NCBI GenBank assembly: GCA_031082125.1
Contig: JAVHLM010000022.1
Span: 62,001 to 126,000, forward strand
From: Candidatus Eremiobacterota bacterium
GTDB lineage: Bacteria > Vulcanimicrobiota > CADAWZ01 > Ess09-12
Direction: 5' to 3'
Length of the DNA stretch: 64,000 bases
Part shown: positions 18,504 through 27,000 of the stretch, piece after piece
Numbering within the stretch: the stretch's first letter is position 1
Layout of the letters: each line of letters begins with the position of its first letter
Notes under the pieces: model-generated
Database searches by the model: none
The model's input: the letters and a program-made list of their open reading frames with translations, nothing else
What the model was told of the DNA's origin: nothing
Position numbers and translations under genes: made by a program

Positions 18504-19691
18504 TTACCTGGCGGTCTTTTTTTCCAGTGCCTCTACACGCTTTTTCGCATCCGCCAGCTCGTGGCACTCGGAATCAGGCGGCTTGAGCTGAATAAACTGC
18601 CTGAGGGTCTGAAGCGCATCCTGGAATCTGTCGATCCTCTGCTGCAGGACGCCCTTGCGGTAAAAGGCAAGCTCTGCCCCTGGATCGAGCTCGATAGCCT
18701 TATCGAAGGCTTTCAAGGCATCACTGAATTTTGTCATCTTGGCGAGGAGCGTCCCTTTGCGGGTCCAGGTATCGGAGCTCCCGGGATCAAGCTCTATGGC
18801 TTTTTCATAGTGGGTAAGGGCTTCATCATCACGCCCCACGCCTTCGAGGCCGTACCCTTTCGACACCCAGGCCCGGGGATCTTCAGGATTGCGCTGCAGG
18901 GTCATATCGAAAAAGGCGAGGAAGTCCTCAGGTCCGGCGTGAGCAAGGCGATCAAGCCATGTCTGGGGCTTTTCCTCCTTGTGCTCCGGGGCAGGTTTCC
19001 TCTCCGGTGCAGGCTTGCTCTCCGGTGCCGGCTTGCTCTCCGAGGCCGGCTTGCTCTCCGGTGCTGGTTTACTTTCCGGGGCCGGTGGTGCGGCCTCTTT
19101 TTTTCTCGTGGAGAGGCGCTCGCGGGCGTGCTCCTTCTGGGGCTCCAGCTCTTCGCCAGGATTCAGGGAGAGGAACTTCTCATAGGATTCCATGGCGTCA
19201 TGAGTGCGTCCCAGTTTCTCCTCGGACTGCCCCGTCGAGAACCAGGCGACGGCAAAGCCGGCATTGAGGTCCAGGCATCTCCTGAAGCAGCGGATCGCCT
19301 CTTCAATCTGGTTCCAGGACTTCGATCCCCTGCTGGAGGGCGGCGTCGCGTTGAGAGCGTCGAGGGCGTTCCCTTTCAGGAACCACAGCTCGGCGCTCTC
19401 TCCATGGTGCTCCAGCGCCCGGTCAATGAAGCCGAGACTTTCCTCCCACCGGTCGCTGCCCTGGAGGACCGAGGCCTTCAGAAGCCATGCATCCTGGGAG
19501 CGGGGATCTGTCTGCAGCACCTGGTCAAGCACGGCAAGAGCATCGTCGGTCTGGCCCTGGTCCAGCAGTGTCTGGCTCTGAAGGAGCAGCTCATTGGTTC
19601 CCTGAGGTGAGGACAGCGCCGCTCCGCAGGAGTGGCATTTCGCCTCTCCGTCTCCATTCACGGTCCCGCAGCCTTTGCAGATTATGGCCAT
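18504..19691 (-). CDS. Zinc-ribbon TPR protein with APESKP repeat
   Basis: 395 residues. The N-terminus is a zinc ribbon (CKGCG and CHSCG within the first 25 residues). TPRs occupy about 30-195 and 255-370, with a 40-residue tract of repeated APESKP units between them. TPRs bind partner proteins; the zinc ribbon is the same kind found at the N-termini of other signalling proteins in this window (the FHA protein at 59565). No catalytic domain. Start at 19691 follows a GGGGGCAGGG stretch. First gene of a likely two-gene operon with the RNA methyltransferase. Confidence 0.8.
   Translation of the reverse strand: MAIICKGCGTVNGDGEAKCHSCGAALSSPQGTNELLLQSQTLLDQGQTDDALAVLDQVLQTDPRSQDAWLLKASVLQGSDRWEESLGFIDRALEHHGESAELWFLKGNALDALNATPPSSRGSKSWNQIEEAIRCFRRCLDLNAGFAVAWFSTGQSEEKLGRTHDAMESYEKFLSLNPGEELEPQKEHARERLSTRKKEAAPPAPESKPAPESKPASESKPAPESKPAPERKPAPEHKEEKPQTWLDRLAHAGPEDFLAFFDMTLQRNPEDPRAWVSKGYGLEGVGRDDEALTHYEKAIELDPGSSDTWTRKGTLLAKMTKFSDALKAFDKAIELDPGAELAFYRKGVLQQRIDRFQDALQTLRQFIQLKPPDSECHELADAKKRVEALEKKTAR
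18985..19088. repeat. 18-bp tandem coding repeats (APESKP)
   Basis: Five to six imperfect copies of an 18-bp unit close to GGTGCCGGCTTGCTCTCC code for APESKP/ASESKP on the minus strand. They form the linker between the two TPR blocks. Confidence 0.75.
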
Positions 19692-19849
19692 CTGCCCTGC
19701 CCCCTTCCATAGGGATACTCTCTTCCTCTTTTACACCACCGGGGATTTTTTCCTGCCTCGGCCTGTACCCTCTTAGTGACATATAAAGGGGAATCGGGCA
19801 TTCCGCAGAAATGCTTCAATGAAAATCATCGTGTTCAGGAGGAGGGGCC

Positions 19850-20821
19850 ATGAAGATCATCGCTCTGGAAGAGGGCTTTGTCACGGAGAAGGTCACAGGA
19901 TCACTTACCGATACGGATGTGGTGAAAATGACCATTGATGCGTCTGCGGAGCTCATAGGCACCGATGTGATCAAGGCTTACCTTGACCTGGGAGAGGGGC
20001 GCATTGCCGCGATGGACGAGGCGGGTATCACCATGCAGGTCCTCTCATATTCGGGTCCGCATATTTCCGATGCGGAAGAGGCTCTTCGGAGAGCCACTGA
20101 GGCAAACAACCTGGCTGCTGAAGCGGTAAAAAGACACCCTGAGCGCTTCGCGGCATTTGCCACCCTGCCCCTTGGGGATCCGAAAGCGGCTGTCGCGGAG
20201 TTTGAAAGGACTGTCACCAGGCTTGGCTTTGTGGGCGCCCTCATATCCGGCACGGTGAGCGGCGAGTTTCTGGATGACAGGAAATACTGGCCTGTCTTTG
20301 AATGCGCCCAGGCGCTCAATGTGCCGATCTACCTCCATCCGGGCTTCCCCCTCCCCTCGCTGATGGAGACGTATTTTAAGGGGCACGAGGAGCTCGCGGC
20401 CCCGGTCTGGGGCTTCATGGTGGATGCAAGCTGCCATTTTCTGAGGATACTTGCCGCCGGGGTATTTGATCATTTCCCGGGGCTCAGGATAATCCTGGGC
20501 CACCTGGGAGAGTCAATCCCCTACAATCTCGAGAGAATCGACAACCGCCTCTCTCTGTTCGCGAGGCAGAGGAAGCTGAAGAAATCACCTGCCGAGTATA
20601 TCAGGGAACACATGCTCGTCACGACGAGCGGGAACTTCTCGCCTCAGTCGGTCCTGTGCGCAATAGGAACCATCGGCGTGGACAACGTGCTCTTCTCGGT
20701 GGACTGGCCGAATGAATCGAACAGGGCTGGCGTGGACTTCCTGACGCACCTGCCGGTGAGCAGGCCGGACCTGGAGAAAATAGCGTGGAAAAACGCCCGG
20801 AGGGTCCTGGGCCTGAAGTAG
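19850..20821 (+). CDS. Amidohydrolase-2 family protein, gamma-resorcylate decarboxylase-like
   Basis: 323 residues, a TIM-barrel metal-dependent hydrolase of the amidohydrolase-2 group, which includes aromatic decarboxylases. The usual metal-site segments are visible: ALEE at the N-terminus, PIYLHPGFP, ILGHLGESIP and LFSVDWP. In the best-known members the first segment is ALEEHF with the His as a metal ligand; here it reads ALEEGF, so that His is Gly. It may therefore bind metal differently or be inactive. A strong GGAGGAGG site precedes the ATG. No aromatic degradation genes are nearby; the substrate is unknown. Confidence 0.85.
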   Translation: MKIIALEEGFVTEKVTGSLTDTDVVKMTIDASAELIGTDVIKAYLDLGEGRIAAMDEAGITMQVLSYSGPHISDAEEALRRATEANNLAAEAVKRHPERFAAFATLPLGDPKAAVAEFERTVTRLGFVGALISGTVSGEFLDDRKYWPVFECAQALNVPIYLHPGFPLPSLMETYFKGHEELAAPVWGFMVDASCHFLRILAAGVFDHFPGLRIILGHLGESIPYNLERIDNRLSLFARQRKLKKSPAEYIREHMLVTTSGNFSPQSVLCAIGTIGVDNVLFSVDWPNESNRAGVDFLTHLPVSRPDLEKIAWKNARRVLGLK

Positions 20822-20847
20822 CGTTCATTGCATTCAGAACTTTGGAT

Positions 20848-21066
20848 TCAGCCCTGCTTGCTTGCATAATTCATTAAGTGCCCTCCCTGGGGTAACTCCT
20901 TACCCATATCCTTGTATGCAAGAACCATCTCTTTCAATGCGTCCTTGAGCATACTCCGGCATTCCTCAATGTCTTTTCCCTCGGTAACAACTTCAGCCCA
21001 TTCCACAAGCTGCCCCATATATCCTGAACTGATCTTGGTATATTTCGCTGTATAGTTATTCACCAT
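20848..21066 (-). CDS. Orphan HicB-like antitoxin
   Basis: 72 residues from the ATG at 21066 (GAGAGG upstream). The order Y-x-x-G-x-x-E-W-A-x-V...G-x-D-x-E-E-C-x-x-M-L-x-x-A matches the partial RNase H fold of HicB antitoxins (EVVTEGKDIEECRSMLKDAL). HicB normally neutralises the mRNA-cleaving toxin HicA from an adjacent gene. No HicA-like gene of 60-80 residues with a conserved His is visible; the upstream small gene (B1) is unlike HicA. It is the last gene downstream of the A1-B1 module and may be co-transcribed with it. Confidence 0.7.
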   Translation of the reverse strand: MVNNYTAKYTKISSGYMGQLVEWAEVVTEGKDIEECRSMLKDALKEMVLAYKDMGKELPQGGHLMNYASKQG

Positions 21067-21132
21067 ATTGTCCAGTCCTCTCTGGTATTGTAGCAAAATG
21101 CTCAGTGAATTTCAAAAGGCGGAGCGGGTGCG

Positions 21133-21372
21133 TCACGCGCTCTTTCGCTGCTTTGCTTCAAGCAGAGCCTTGAGTTCGCGGTAGTAGGCCCAGGCGTCAT
21201 CTTCTGAGATATCTCTCAGAGGGTCGCACTCTAATCCCAACGCACGGCACATTCCTAACATTTCTGATACTGAAGGACGGGTTTTTCTTTTTTCATTTTC
21301 CATTTCGAGTAAATTTTCTTCACCAGCATCGCCATATCCAACATTTTTATCAAAAAATTCCTTTTCTGCCAT
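21133..21372 (-). CDS. B1: small partner protein of the A-B module, unknown
   Basis: 79 residues, no recognised family. The C-terminal 45 residues (GMCRALGLECDPL to the EAKQRKSA end) match the 67-residue B2 protein at 22136-22339 closely, including EDDAWAYY, ELKA and the identical last eight residues. The N-terminal parts differ. Its start lies inside the 3' end of A1 (23-bp overlap), suggesting translational coupling. Charged, probably cytosolic. The layout, a small conserved gene after a longer variable gene, is like toxin-antitoxin or effector-immunity pairs, but this is inference. Confidence 0.6.
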   Translation of the reverse strand: MAEKEFFDKNVGYGDAGEENLLEMENEKRKTRPSVSEMLGMCRALGLECDPLRDISEDDAWAYYRELKALLEAKQRKSA

Positions 21373-21886
21373 TGTGATCTACTCCTCCATTGCTGTATGT
21401 ATGAGTTTTTATGGTGGAGTATTCCAGTTTTCTCAGCAGCGGTATGGATTTCCGATAATACAGATATGAAAAGCCCTTAGGGAAAGGTCTTGTTTTGTAA
21501 TCGTCAGGGAGCATCTCTGTAAAGTGCACTTCCCTATTCTTGCGATTAAGGGATCTCTTGATCGTGCCTCCCCCGGTCACCGTTTTACCATTCTTGTCAT
21601 AGGCCTTGCAAGCCATTCTGGCAAAAATTTGAAGTATGCCCTTAGAATCTATTTCAAACTTGACATAGTTCACTTTTAAGGCTTCTCTTCTATGATTCTT
21701 TCCTTCTCCCAGAAGATATTCATTTATAATTTGAGGTTTCACTGTTTTTCGGAAATACCTCTGAATTCTCTGGTAAGCCCTATCCCTGGCATAATCATCG
21801 TCCAGCCAGTCGTCAGGCACTTCAATCCAAGGAGAAGGCATTGAGGGTGATGCTCCTGCAGTGAAAGATGGCTCTCCATCGATCAT
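21350..21886 (-). CDS. A1: shortened paralogue of A2, unknown
   Basis: 178 residues, no recognised family. The first ~31 residues (MIDGEPSFTAGASP through PDDWLDDDY) are almost identical to A2. Later blocks INEYLLG, YYRxxIPLLRKL and TIKT also align, with much divergence between. The protein stops soon after TIKT, where A2 continues for another 125 residues with AYVWSFYGYSND, so A1 probably lost its C-terminal domain. An internal Met at residue 15 with AGGAG upstream is an alternative start for both copies, because the annotated ATG has no clear ribosome site. B1 overlaps its end. Confidence 0.55.
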   Translation of the reverse strand: MIDGEPSFTAGASPSMPSPWIEVPDDWLDDDYARDRAYQRIQRYFRKTVKPQIINEYLLGEGKNHRREALKVNYVKFEIDSKGILQIFARMACKAYDKNGKTVTGGGTIKRSLNRKNREVHFTEMLPDDYKTRPFPKGFSYLYYRKSIPLLRKLEYSTIKTHTYSNGGVDHNGRKGIF

Positions 21887-21960
21887 ACAGGAACAATATT
21901 GCCCGGGTATTACCCCGATATTTCATCTCTTCGGAATTGTGTAAACTTTTCGTATTCAAC
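21795..21960. repeat. Module leader direct repeat, copy 1
   Basis: 166 bp covering the upstream region and first ~31 codons of A1. Nearly identical to 23133-23298 in the same orientation, with only scattered mismatches. The offset is 1338 bp. Confidence 0.9.
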
Positions 21961-22093
21961 CCTCCTTCGTCTTCAGCCTCTCGAACCACTTGGGTGAAGC
22001 CATGGAGTGCACCGACGGAGATATCTATGAGAAGTGCCAGATCGGGGACGAAGATGACGATGACGAGCTTTATCAAGAAATTCATTCGGAACT

Positions 22094-22117
22094 AAAAAAG
22101 CCCCGGGCCGGGCTTCG
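22094..22117 (-). terminator. Rho-independent terminator after B2
   Basis: On the minus strand AAGCCC and GGGCTT pair around a short G+C loop and are followed by TTTTTT. It lies about 20 bp after the stop of B2 and separates the A2-B2 unit from A1-B1. Confidence 0.8.
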
Positions 22118-22135
22118 TCAAGTCATTACCTTTTC

Positions 22136-22339
22136 TTACGCGCTCTTTCGCTGCTTTGCTTCTATCATGGCCTTCAGTTCATGGTAATATGCCCAGGCGT
22201 CATCTTCTTTGATGGTCCTGAGGTTATCTTCTTTAATGCCTAAATCATAGCACATACCAGTTATTTCCATGCTGTCGGGATAACTCGCATATTTTCTTTC
22301 TATCAGTTCAATTTCACTGTGATCTGCATAGTCAGCCAT
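22136..22339 (-). CDS. B2: small partner protein of the A-B module, unknown
   Basis: 67 residues, acidic N-terminus, C-terminal 45 residues homologous to B1 (GMCYDLGI, EDDAWAYYHELKA, EAKQRKSA). It follows A2 by 42 bp on the same strand and is closed by a terminator. No family recognised. Because both copies keep the C-terminal block while the N-terminal part varies, that block is probably the functional core of the family. Confidence 0.6.
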   Translation of the reverse strand: MADYADHSEIELIERKYASYPDSMEITGMCYDLGIKEDNLRTIKEDDAWAYYHELKAMIEAKQRKSA

Positions 22340-22381
22340 AGAATCACCTCAATTTTATTATAGCGTATCATTGACAATAAG

Positions 22382-23224
22382 TCAATTCTGCTTGATTCTA
22401 TCAAGAAGATGGTCTATCAATTCTGACATCTCATCAGTGCTTTCGTCGTTGATATCCTGGTGTGTCCCGCTCCACCATACAGGGCGTATAGGTTTATCAT
22501 GGGCATCCATGCCCATAAGGAACTTCTTCCCTGTCTTTTCGCCATTGGGGAGCTTGTTTTTTGCCAACTTGCACATTCTTGTAATGCTCATGATTTTATT
22601 TTCCCGATCTGGAGTAAGCTTAATTCCTCTTACTTTCTTGAGGTAATCAGCATACTGATTCAGTGTCTCTTTCATATCATCGTTGGAATAACCATAGAAG
22701 CTCCATACATATGCCCCGATTAAATTGTATTCTTCCTTTGAGCGCTCTGCTGTCGTCGTGGGGTCAGTTTTTATTGTCTCTATTCCTAGTTTTCTCAATA
22801 ACGGGATTACTCTGCGATAATACTCTACGCCGAAACCTTCGATTCGCACTCTGCTTGCGTCCATTAAATCAAACTTGCATATCTTGTTATCAATCGTTCT
22901 GTGAATCCTTATTTTGTCAGTTCCTGTACCGCCAAGCTTCAAGGGCCCTGTGACTTTCATTGTGCTTTTGATCTTCAATCTGCCGGATATTTCCTTCGCG
23001 CTGAATCTTTCTACCTCAATCTGCGCTGAATTGCAAATACCTGAGCCAAGAAGATATTCGTTGATAACTCCAGGCCTGGCTCTTAATCCGAAATACTCTT
23101 GAAAAACTCTGTATCCCGAATGATTCGAGTATTCATCGTCCAGCCAGTCATCTGGCACTTCAATCCAAGGGGAAGGCATTGAGGGTGATGCTCCTGCAGT
23201 GAATGATGGCTCTCCATCGATCAT
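22382..23224 (-). CDS. A2: full-length module protein, unknown
   Basis: 280 residues with no family I can name. After the shared leader (about 1-31) there is a beta-rich segment, then the block YYRRVIPLLRKLGIETIKT and the sequence IGAYVWSFYGYSNDDM (about 170-185), followed by a mostly helical C-terminus. A GxYxWxxxGY/F string resembles one I remember from phage head-associated and toxin-like proteins, but I could not check this. No signal peptide. Lower G+C than flanking chromosomal genes, consistent with acquisition. Forms an operon with B2. Confidence 0.6.
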   Translation of the reverse strand: MIDGEPSFTAGASPSMPSPWIEVPDDWLDDEYSNHSGYRVFQEYFGLRARPGVINEYLLGSGICNSAQIEVERFSAKEISGRLKIKSTMKVTGPLKLGGTGTDKIRIHRTIDNKICKFDLMDASRVRIEGFGVEYYRRVIPLLRKLGIETIKTDPTTTAERSKEEYNLIGAYVWSFYGYSNDDMKETLNQYADYLKKVRGIKLTPDRENKIMSITRMCKLAKNKLPNGEKTGKKFLMGMDAHDKPIRPVWWSGTHQDINDESTDEMSELIDHLLDRIKQN

Positions 23225-23298
23225 ACAGGAACAATATTGCCCGGGTATTACCCCGATATTTCATCTCTTCGGAATTGTGTAAACTTTTCGTATTCAAT
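23133..23298. repeat. Module leader direct repeat, copy 2
   Basis: Partner of 21795-21960, covering the 5' end and upstream region of A2. The match fades just beyond the leader at about 23307. The repeat points to a tandem duplication or later gene conversion of the promoter and start. Confidence 0.9.
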
Positions 23299-23389
23299 CC
23301 TTCTTCGCAGCACTCCTGGAGGAGACTCTCTGCCTGCAAAGAATTCCTACTGGCAGAGGACTCTATTTCCCTTTTGGGAGAAGAATGAC

Positions 23390-23482
23390 GTGGACTTCAA
23401 TCTTGTGATGCGACTTCTCAGCGCGCTTGACGGGCACAGAGTGGAATATGTTCTCGTGGGCGCTGCGCTCCATCTGGAATGA
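23390..23482 (+). pseudogene. Nucleotidyltransferase N-terminal fragment
   Basis: A GTG start at 23390 with GGGAG upstream opens a 30-codon frame reading VDFNLVMRLLSALDGHRVEY then VLVGA. This matches the beginning of DUF6036-type nucleotidyltransferases, which continue with a GG...DxD catalytic motif; compare the intact VDYLIVGGYAL of the gene at 35632. The frame ends a few codons later, before any catalytic Asp, so this is a remnant. Confidence 0.5.
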
Positions 23483-23731
23483 TCCCGAGATCGAAAATTC
23501 CGTGACCTCACCTCGGCTAGGCGCGCTTTGTGGCTGAACTCCGAGGATCCCACTCTCGCTCGGCGTATCTCATCTCTCTGGGAATACAGCTGGAAGGTGT
23601 CGGGCTATACCCCGCTGCGAGGAGTTCAGAAGTTCCGCTCCATAGAGGAAGCGAACCAGGAACGAAGGGAGCGGACACGGCAAAGAATGGTGGAGCGCGC
23701 AATAGAGCTCGGCATCATCGAAAAATCCTGA
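23483..23731 (+). pseudogene. Decayed small gene, probable partner of the nucleotidyltransferase
   Basis: An open frame without a good start runs from 23483 to the TGA at 23731 and reads RKFRDLTSARRALWLNSEDP, then a segment with RRISSLWEYSWKVSG and GVQKFRSIEEANQERR. The KFRSIEEAN string is one I associate with small proteins encoded beside nucleotidyltransferases. It overlaps the end of the preceding fragment region, so the pair looks rearranged and broken. A shorter TTG start at 23528 would leave 67 residues; whether it is still translated is unknown. Confidence 0.45.
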
Positions 23732-23748
23732 AATGCGCTCTGTGGTGT

Positions 23749-23859
23749 AGAGTGAGGCCAGGGGCATTCTCCCGGCAAACAGGATTTGCCTGTGCTACGA
23801 ATGCCAGTATAGCGACAAATCCAATTGTTTGCTGAAGAGGAGAATGGCCCCTGTCCTCT
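23749..23859. repeat. Hairpin repeat, left copy (inverted relative to right copy)
   Basis: 111 bp whose reverse complement matches 27369-27480 with about five differences. It is itself palindromic: GGGGCATTCTCC near one end pairs with GGAGAATGGCCCC near the other, and GCAAACA..GGATTTG pairs with CAAATCC..TGTTTGC inside, so single strands could form a long hairpin. Resembles a MITE or large REP-like element. Confidence 0.85.
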
Positions 23860-24073
23860 ATAAATCAACTTTTCCACTCTTTGCCTTGGTGGACACTGAC
23901 ACCCATGTGACACTGTAGAGAAGTATTATAAGCTCAATGGAGAGTATAAAGTGAAGGAATGAGATAGCATGGGAAGAATTTCAGAGAAGGTGCTTTAATA
24001 CAGCATTCCATTTTCATCGTTCCCGAAATCGTCCCAGCTGCAAAGTTGAAGTCGGATTCCTGCAGACAAAAGC
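23860..24073. other. Gap before helicase with no recognised gene
   Basis: A+T-richer sequence with no convincing open frame on either strand. It should hold the helicase promoter, but I found no -35/-10 pair at normal spacing. No obvious ribosome site precedes the ATG at 24074. Confidence 0.4.
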
Positions 24074-27000
24074 ATGGAGACAAATAAGATAATCCCGATA
24101 TTCAGATCAAAGCCCCTTGCCCGGGGAGGAAGCGATCCTTTCCTGGAACATCTGCGTCCGCTCTTTGCCAAAGCTCGGGCAGTTGACCTCGTCGTCTCCT
24201 TTGTAAGAAGCTCTGGACTCACAGCCATAAAAGGTCCTCTCCTTGATGCCCGTGACAGGGGAGTTCCCATACGAGTGCTCACAGGTGATTATCTGGATAT
24301 AACAGAAGTAGAAGCCCTGAACCTCCTTATGGACTGGGCTTTGGACGGCCGTATCAGGACTTATATCTATGAATCCGGATGCGACAGCTTTCATCCCAAG
24401 GCATATATTTTTCACTACAATCAAGGAGGATCTGCATTCGTAGGCTCAAGCAACCTAAGCCATTCAGCCCTGGGAAGCGGCATTGAGTGGAATTACAGAA
24501 TTGACGCAGAGAAAGATCCTGAAGGATTCCTTTTTATCAACAAGGCTTTTGAAGAACTTCTTTCAAACCAATGCGTGAAACCCCTCGATTTCCAGTGGCT
24601 TAAGGAATACAGAGAACGCTGCACCAGAACTTCAGAAAAGAAGATATTCAGACCACCTGAACTCATAGAGCCAGAATCACCAGCAGATTTACCTCAACCT
24701 CATTTTATTCAGGAACAGGCTCTCTCTGCTTTAAGAGAAACACGTAAAGAAGGTTATCAAGCGGGACTTGTAGTGCTCGCCACAGGCCTGGGAAAGACAT
24801 ACCTCGCGGCTTTTGATTCAATGGAGTTCAAGAGAGTTCTCTTTGTGGCACACCGTGAAGAAATTCTCCATCAATCACAGTCAGTCTTCCGTAAAATGCG
24901 TCCTGGCAGCTTCCTCGGTATTTTCATGGGCAAAGAGAAAAACAGCGCAGCAGATGTGCTTTTTGCTTCAATACAGACTCTCTCAAAAAAGCAAAACCTT
25001 TCTCTATTTGAGCCTGGTTATTTCGATTATATAATAATCGACGAGTTTCACCATGCTTGCGCTAACACTTACAGGAAGCTCATAGCCCACTTCAGCCCTT
25101 CCTTTCTTCTAGGGATTACGGCAACTCCTGAAAGAACTGATCAGAGCGATCTTTTGGTTCTGTGTGAAAACAATCTTGTATATGAAAAAAGTCTTGTCGC
25201 TGGAATCACCGCAGGCCTTCTTGTTCCTTTTTCCTATTATGGCATTAAAGATCCGGTTGACTATCAGAACATTCCCTGGAGAAACGGAAAATTTGATCCA
25301 GAGATGCTTGAAAATGCAGTAGAAACACAGGTAAGAGCTGAGAAGGCTCTCAGTAGCTGGAAAAAACTCAAAGGGACGCGAACAATTGCATTCTGTTGCT
25401 CGAGGCATCATTCGGATTTCATGGCGCGATATTTCAAAGAAAAGGGAGGATATAAAACAGCATCGGTGCATTCTGGTGCGGGCTCGGATCCAAGAGCAGA
25501 ATCACTTCTTAAACTTGAAACAGGTGAGCTCGATGTAATATTTGCCGTGGACATATTCAATGAGGGCCTTGATGTACCTGATGTAGATACAGTCCTTATG
25601 CTCCGGCCTACAGAATCTTCGATATTATTTCTGCAGCAAATGGGAAGAGGCCTCAGAACTGCAAAAGATAAAGAGAGGCTCACCATAATTGATTTTATTG
25701 GAAACCATCGTTCTTTCCTTCTGAAGCCAAGGACATTACTATCGCTTGGCGGTGGCACTATGACCTTGGCAAGATCTCTTGAATCTGTGAAGAAAAATAC
25801 CATTGAGCTTCCACCTGGCTGTTCCGTCACTTATGAGATGGGCCTTATTGATATGATGAAGGAGTTCCTAAAGATATCAGGCTTAGAAGCTATAGAGACA
25901 ATCTATGATGAATACAGGCTCATTCACGGTAGGCGAATTCTGGCCGCTGAGCTCATACAGGCAGGACTTTCTTTCAATGCTATCAGGACAAGATATGGGG
26001 GATGGTTCTCTTTTGTGGGAAGCCGTGGTGATCTCATGGAGAAAGAAAGATATTGCCTGGAAAAGGAGCCCTCATGGTTTAGAGAGCTTGAAATGATGGT
26101 AATGAAAAATTGTTTCTTTTTCATTACCATCAAGGCGCTTATTGAAGAAGACGCTTTTTTCGTCAAAATACCTTTGGACAGTCTTGCCCTCAGGGCTCAT
26201 AATATATTGGCAAGAAATCCTTTACTCCAGAAAGATATCGATCCCGAACTCTTCCCCAATCCTCTCATTCCAGAGCCTCAGAAGTGGCTTACTTACTGGG
26301 AAGGAAATCTTGTCCACATATCCTCAGGAATGCAAGAAAATAAATTGGGCCGTTTATTCAATTACAGGGATAATCTTTTCTCTCTGAACCTTAATGTACC
26401 TGAAGAATTTCGAGATGAATTCACTGCAATGACACAGGAACTTATTGATTACAGGCTTTCCACATATGAGAAAAAAAGAGTAATTTCAATGCCTACTGAT
26501 GTTGAAATTACTAAAGAAATCATTGCCAAAGTGATCACATCGGGAGGCAAAACTATCAAACCTATCATAATGCTTGGTAATCTCAAGAAACGTGATATCC
26601 TTCCTTTTGGAGATACTGATCTGCTTGCAGATGGAGTTGTGTATCGGGCAAGATTTGTGAAAAAAGCAATCAACGTAATGGGTGTTACAGGTAAGGAGGG
26701 TAATGTTCTCCCGGAAGTTTTGAGGAAATGGTTTGGTCCTTATGCGGGCTCACCCGGCACATCTTTCCATGTCCGTTTCAGAAATGAGGCCGGCCAGTGG
26801 GTTATGGAGCCTGTCAAGATGGATCCCGAGTCGAATGTAATATATTTCCCTGGAAGATTCAGAGTGCCCTTTTTCAGAGACTTTCGAGTGGCATGCGGTG
26901 CCTTTGTCAACGGCTATTATAATGAAGCGTGCAAGAATGCAGATATCTTGGAAATTGAGTCAAAAAGAAAATCTATCGATACTGCCAAATATTTTGTCAT

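Noticed and set aside
21133-21372. B1 as a HicA toxin for the adjacent HicB
   Set aside because: B1 lacks the conserved His and dsRBD-like pattern of HicA, and is homologous to B2, which has no HicB neighbour.
21822-22085. Minus-strand frame of 87 codons and plus-strand frame 21990-22187 between the two A-B modules
   Set aside because: The minus frame overlaps the A1 leader in another frame; the plus frame runs through the B2 terminator and into antisense of B2. The acidic plus-strand start (ECTDGDIYEKC) might be a relic, but evidence is too thin.
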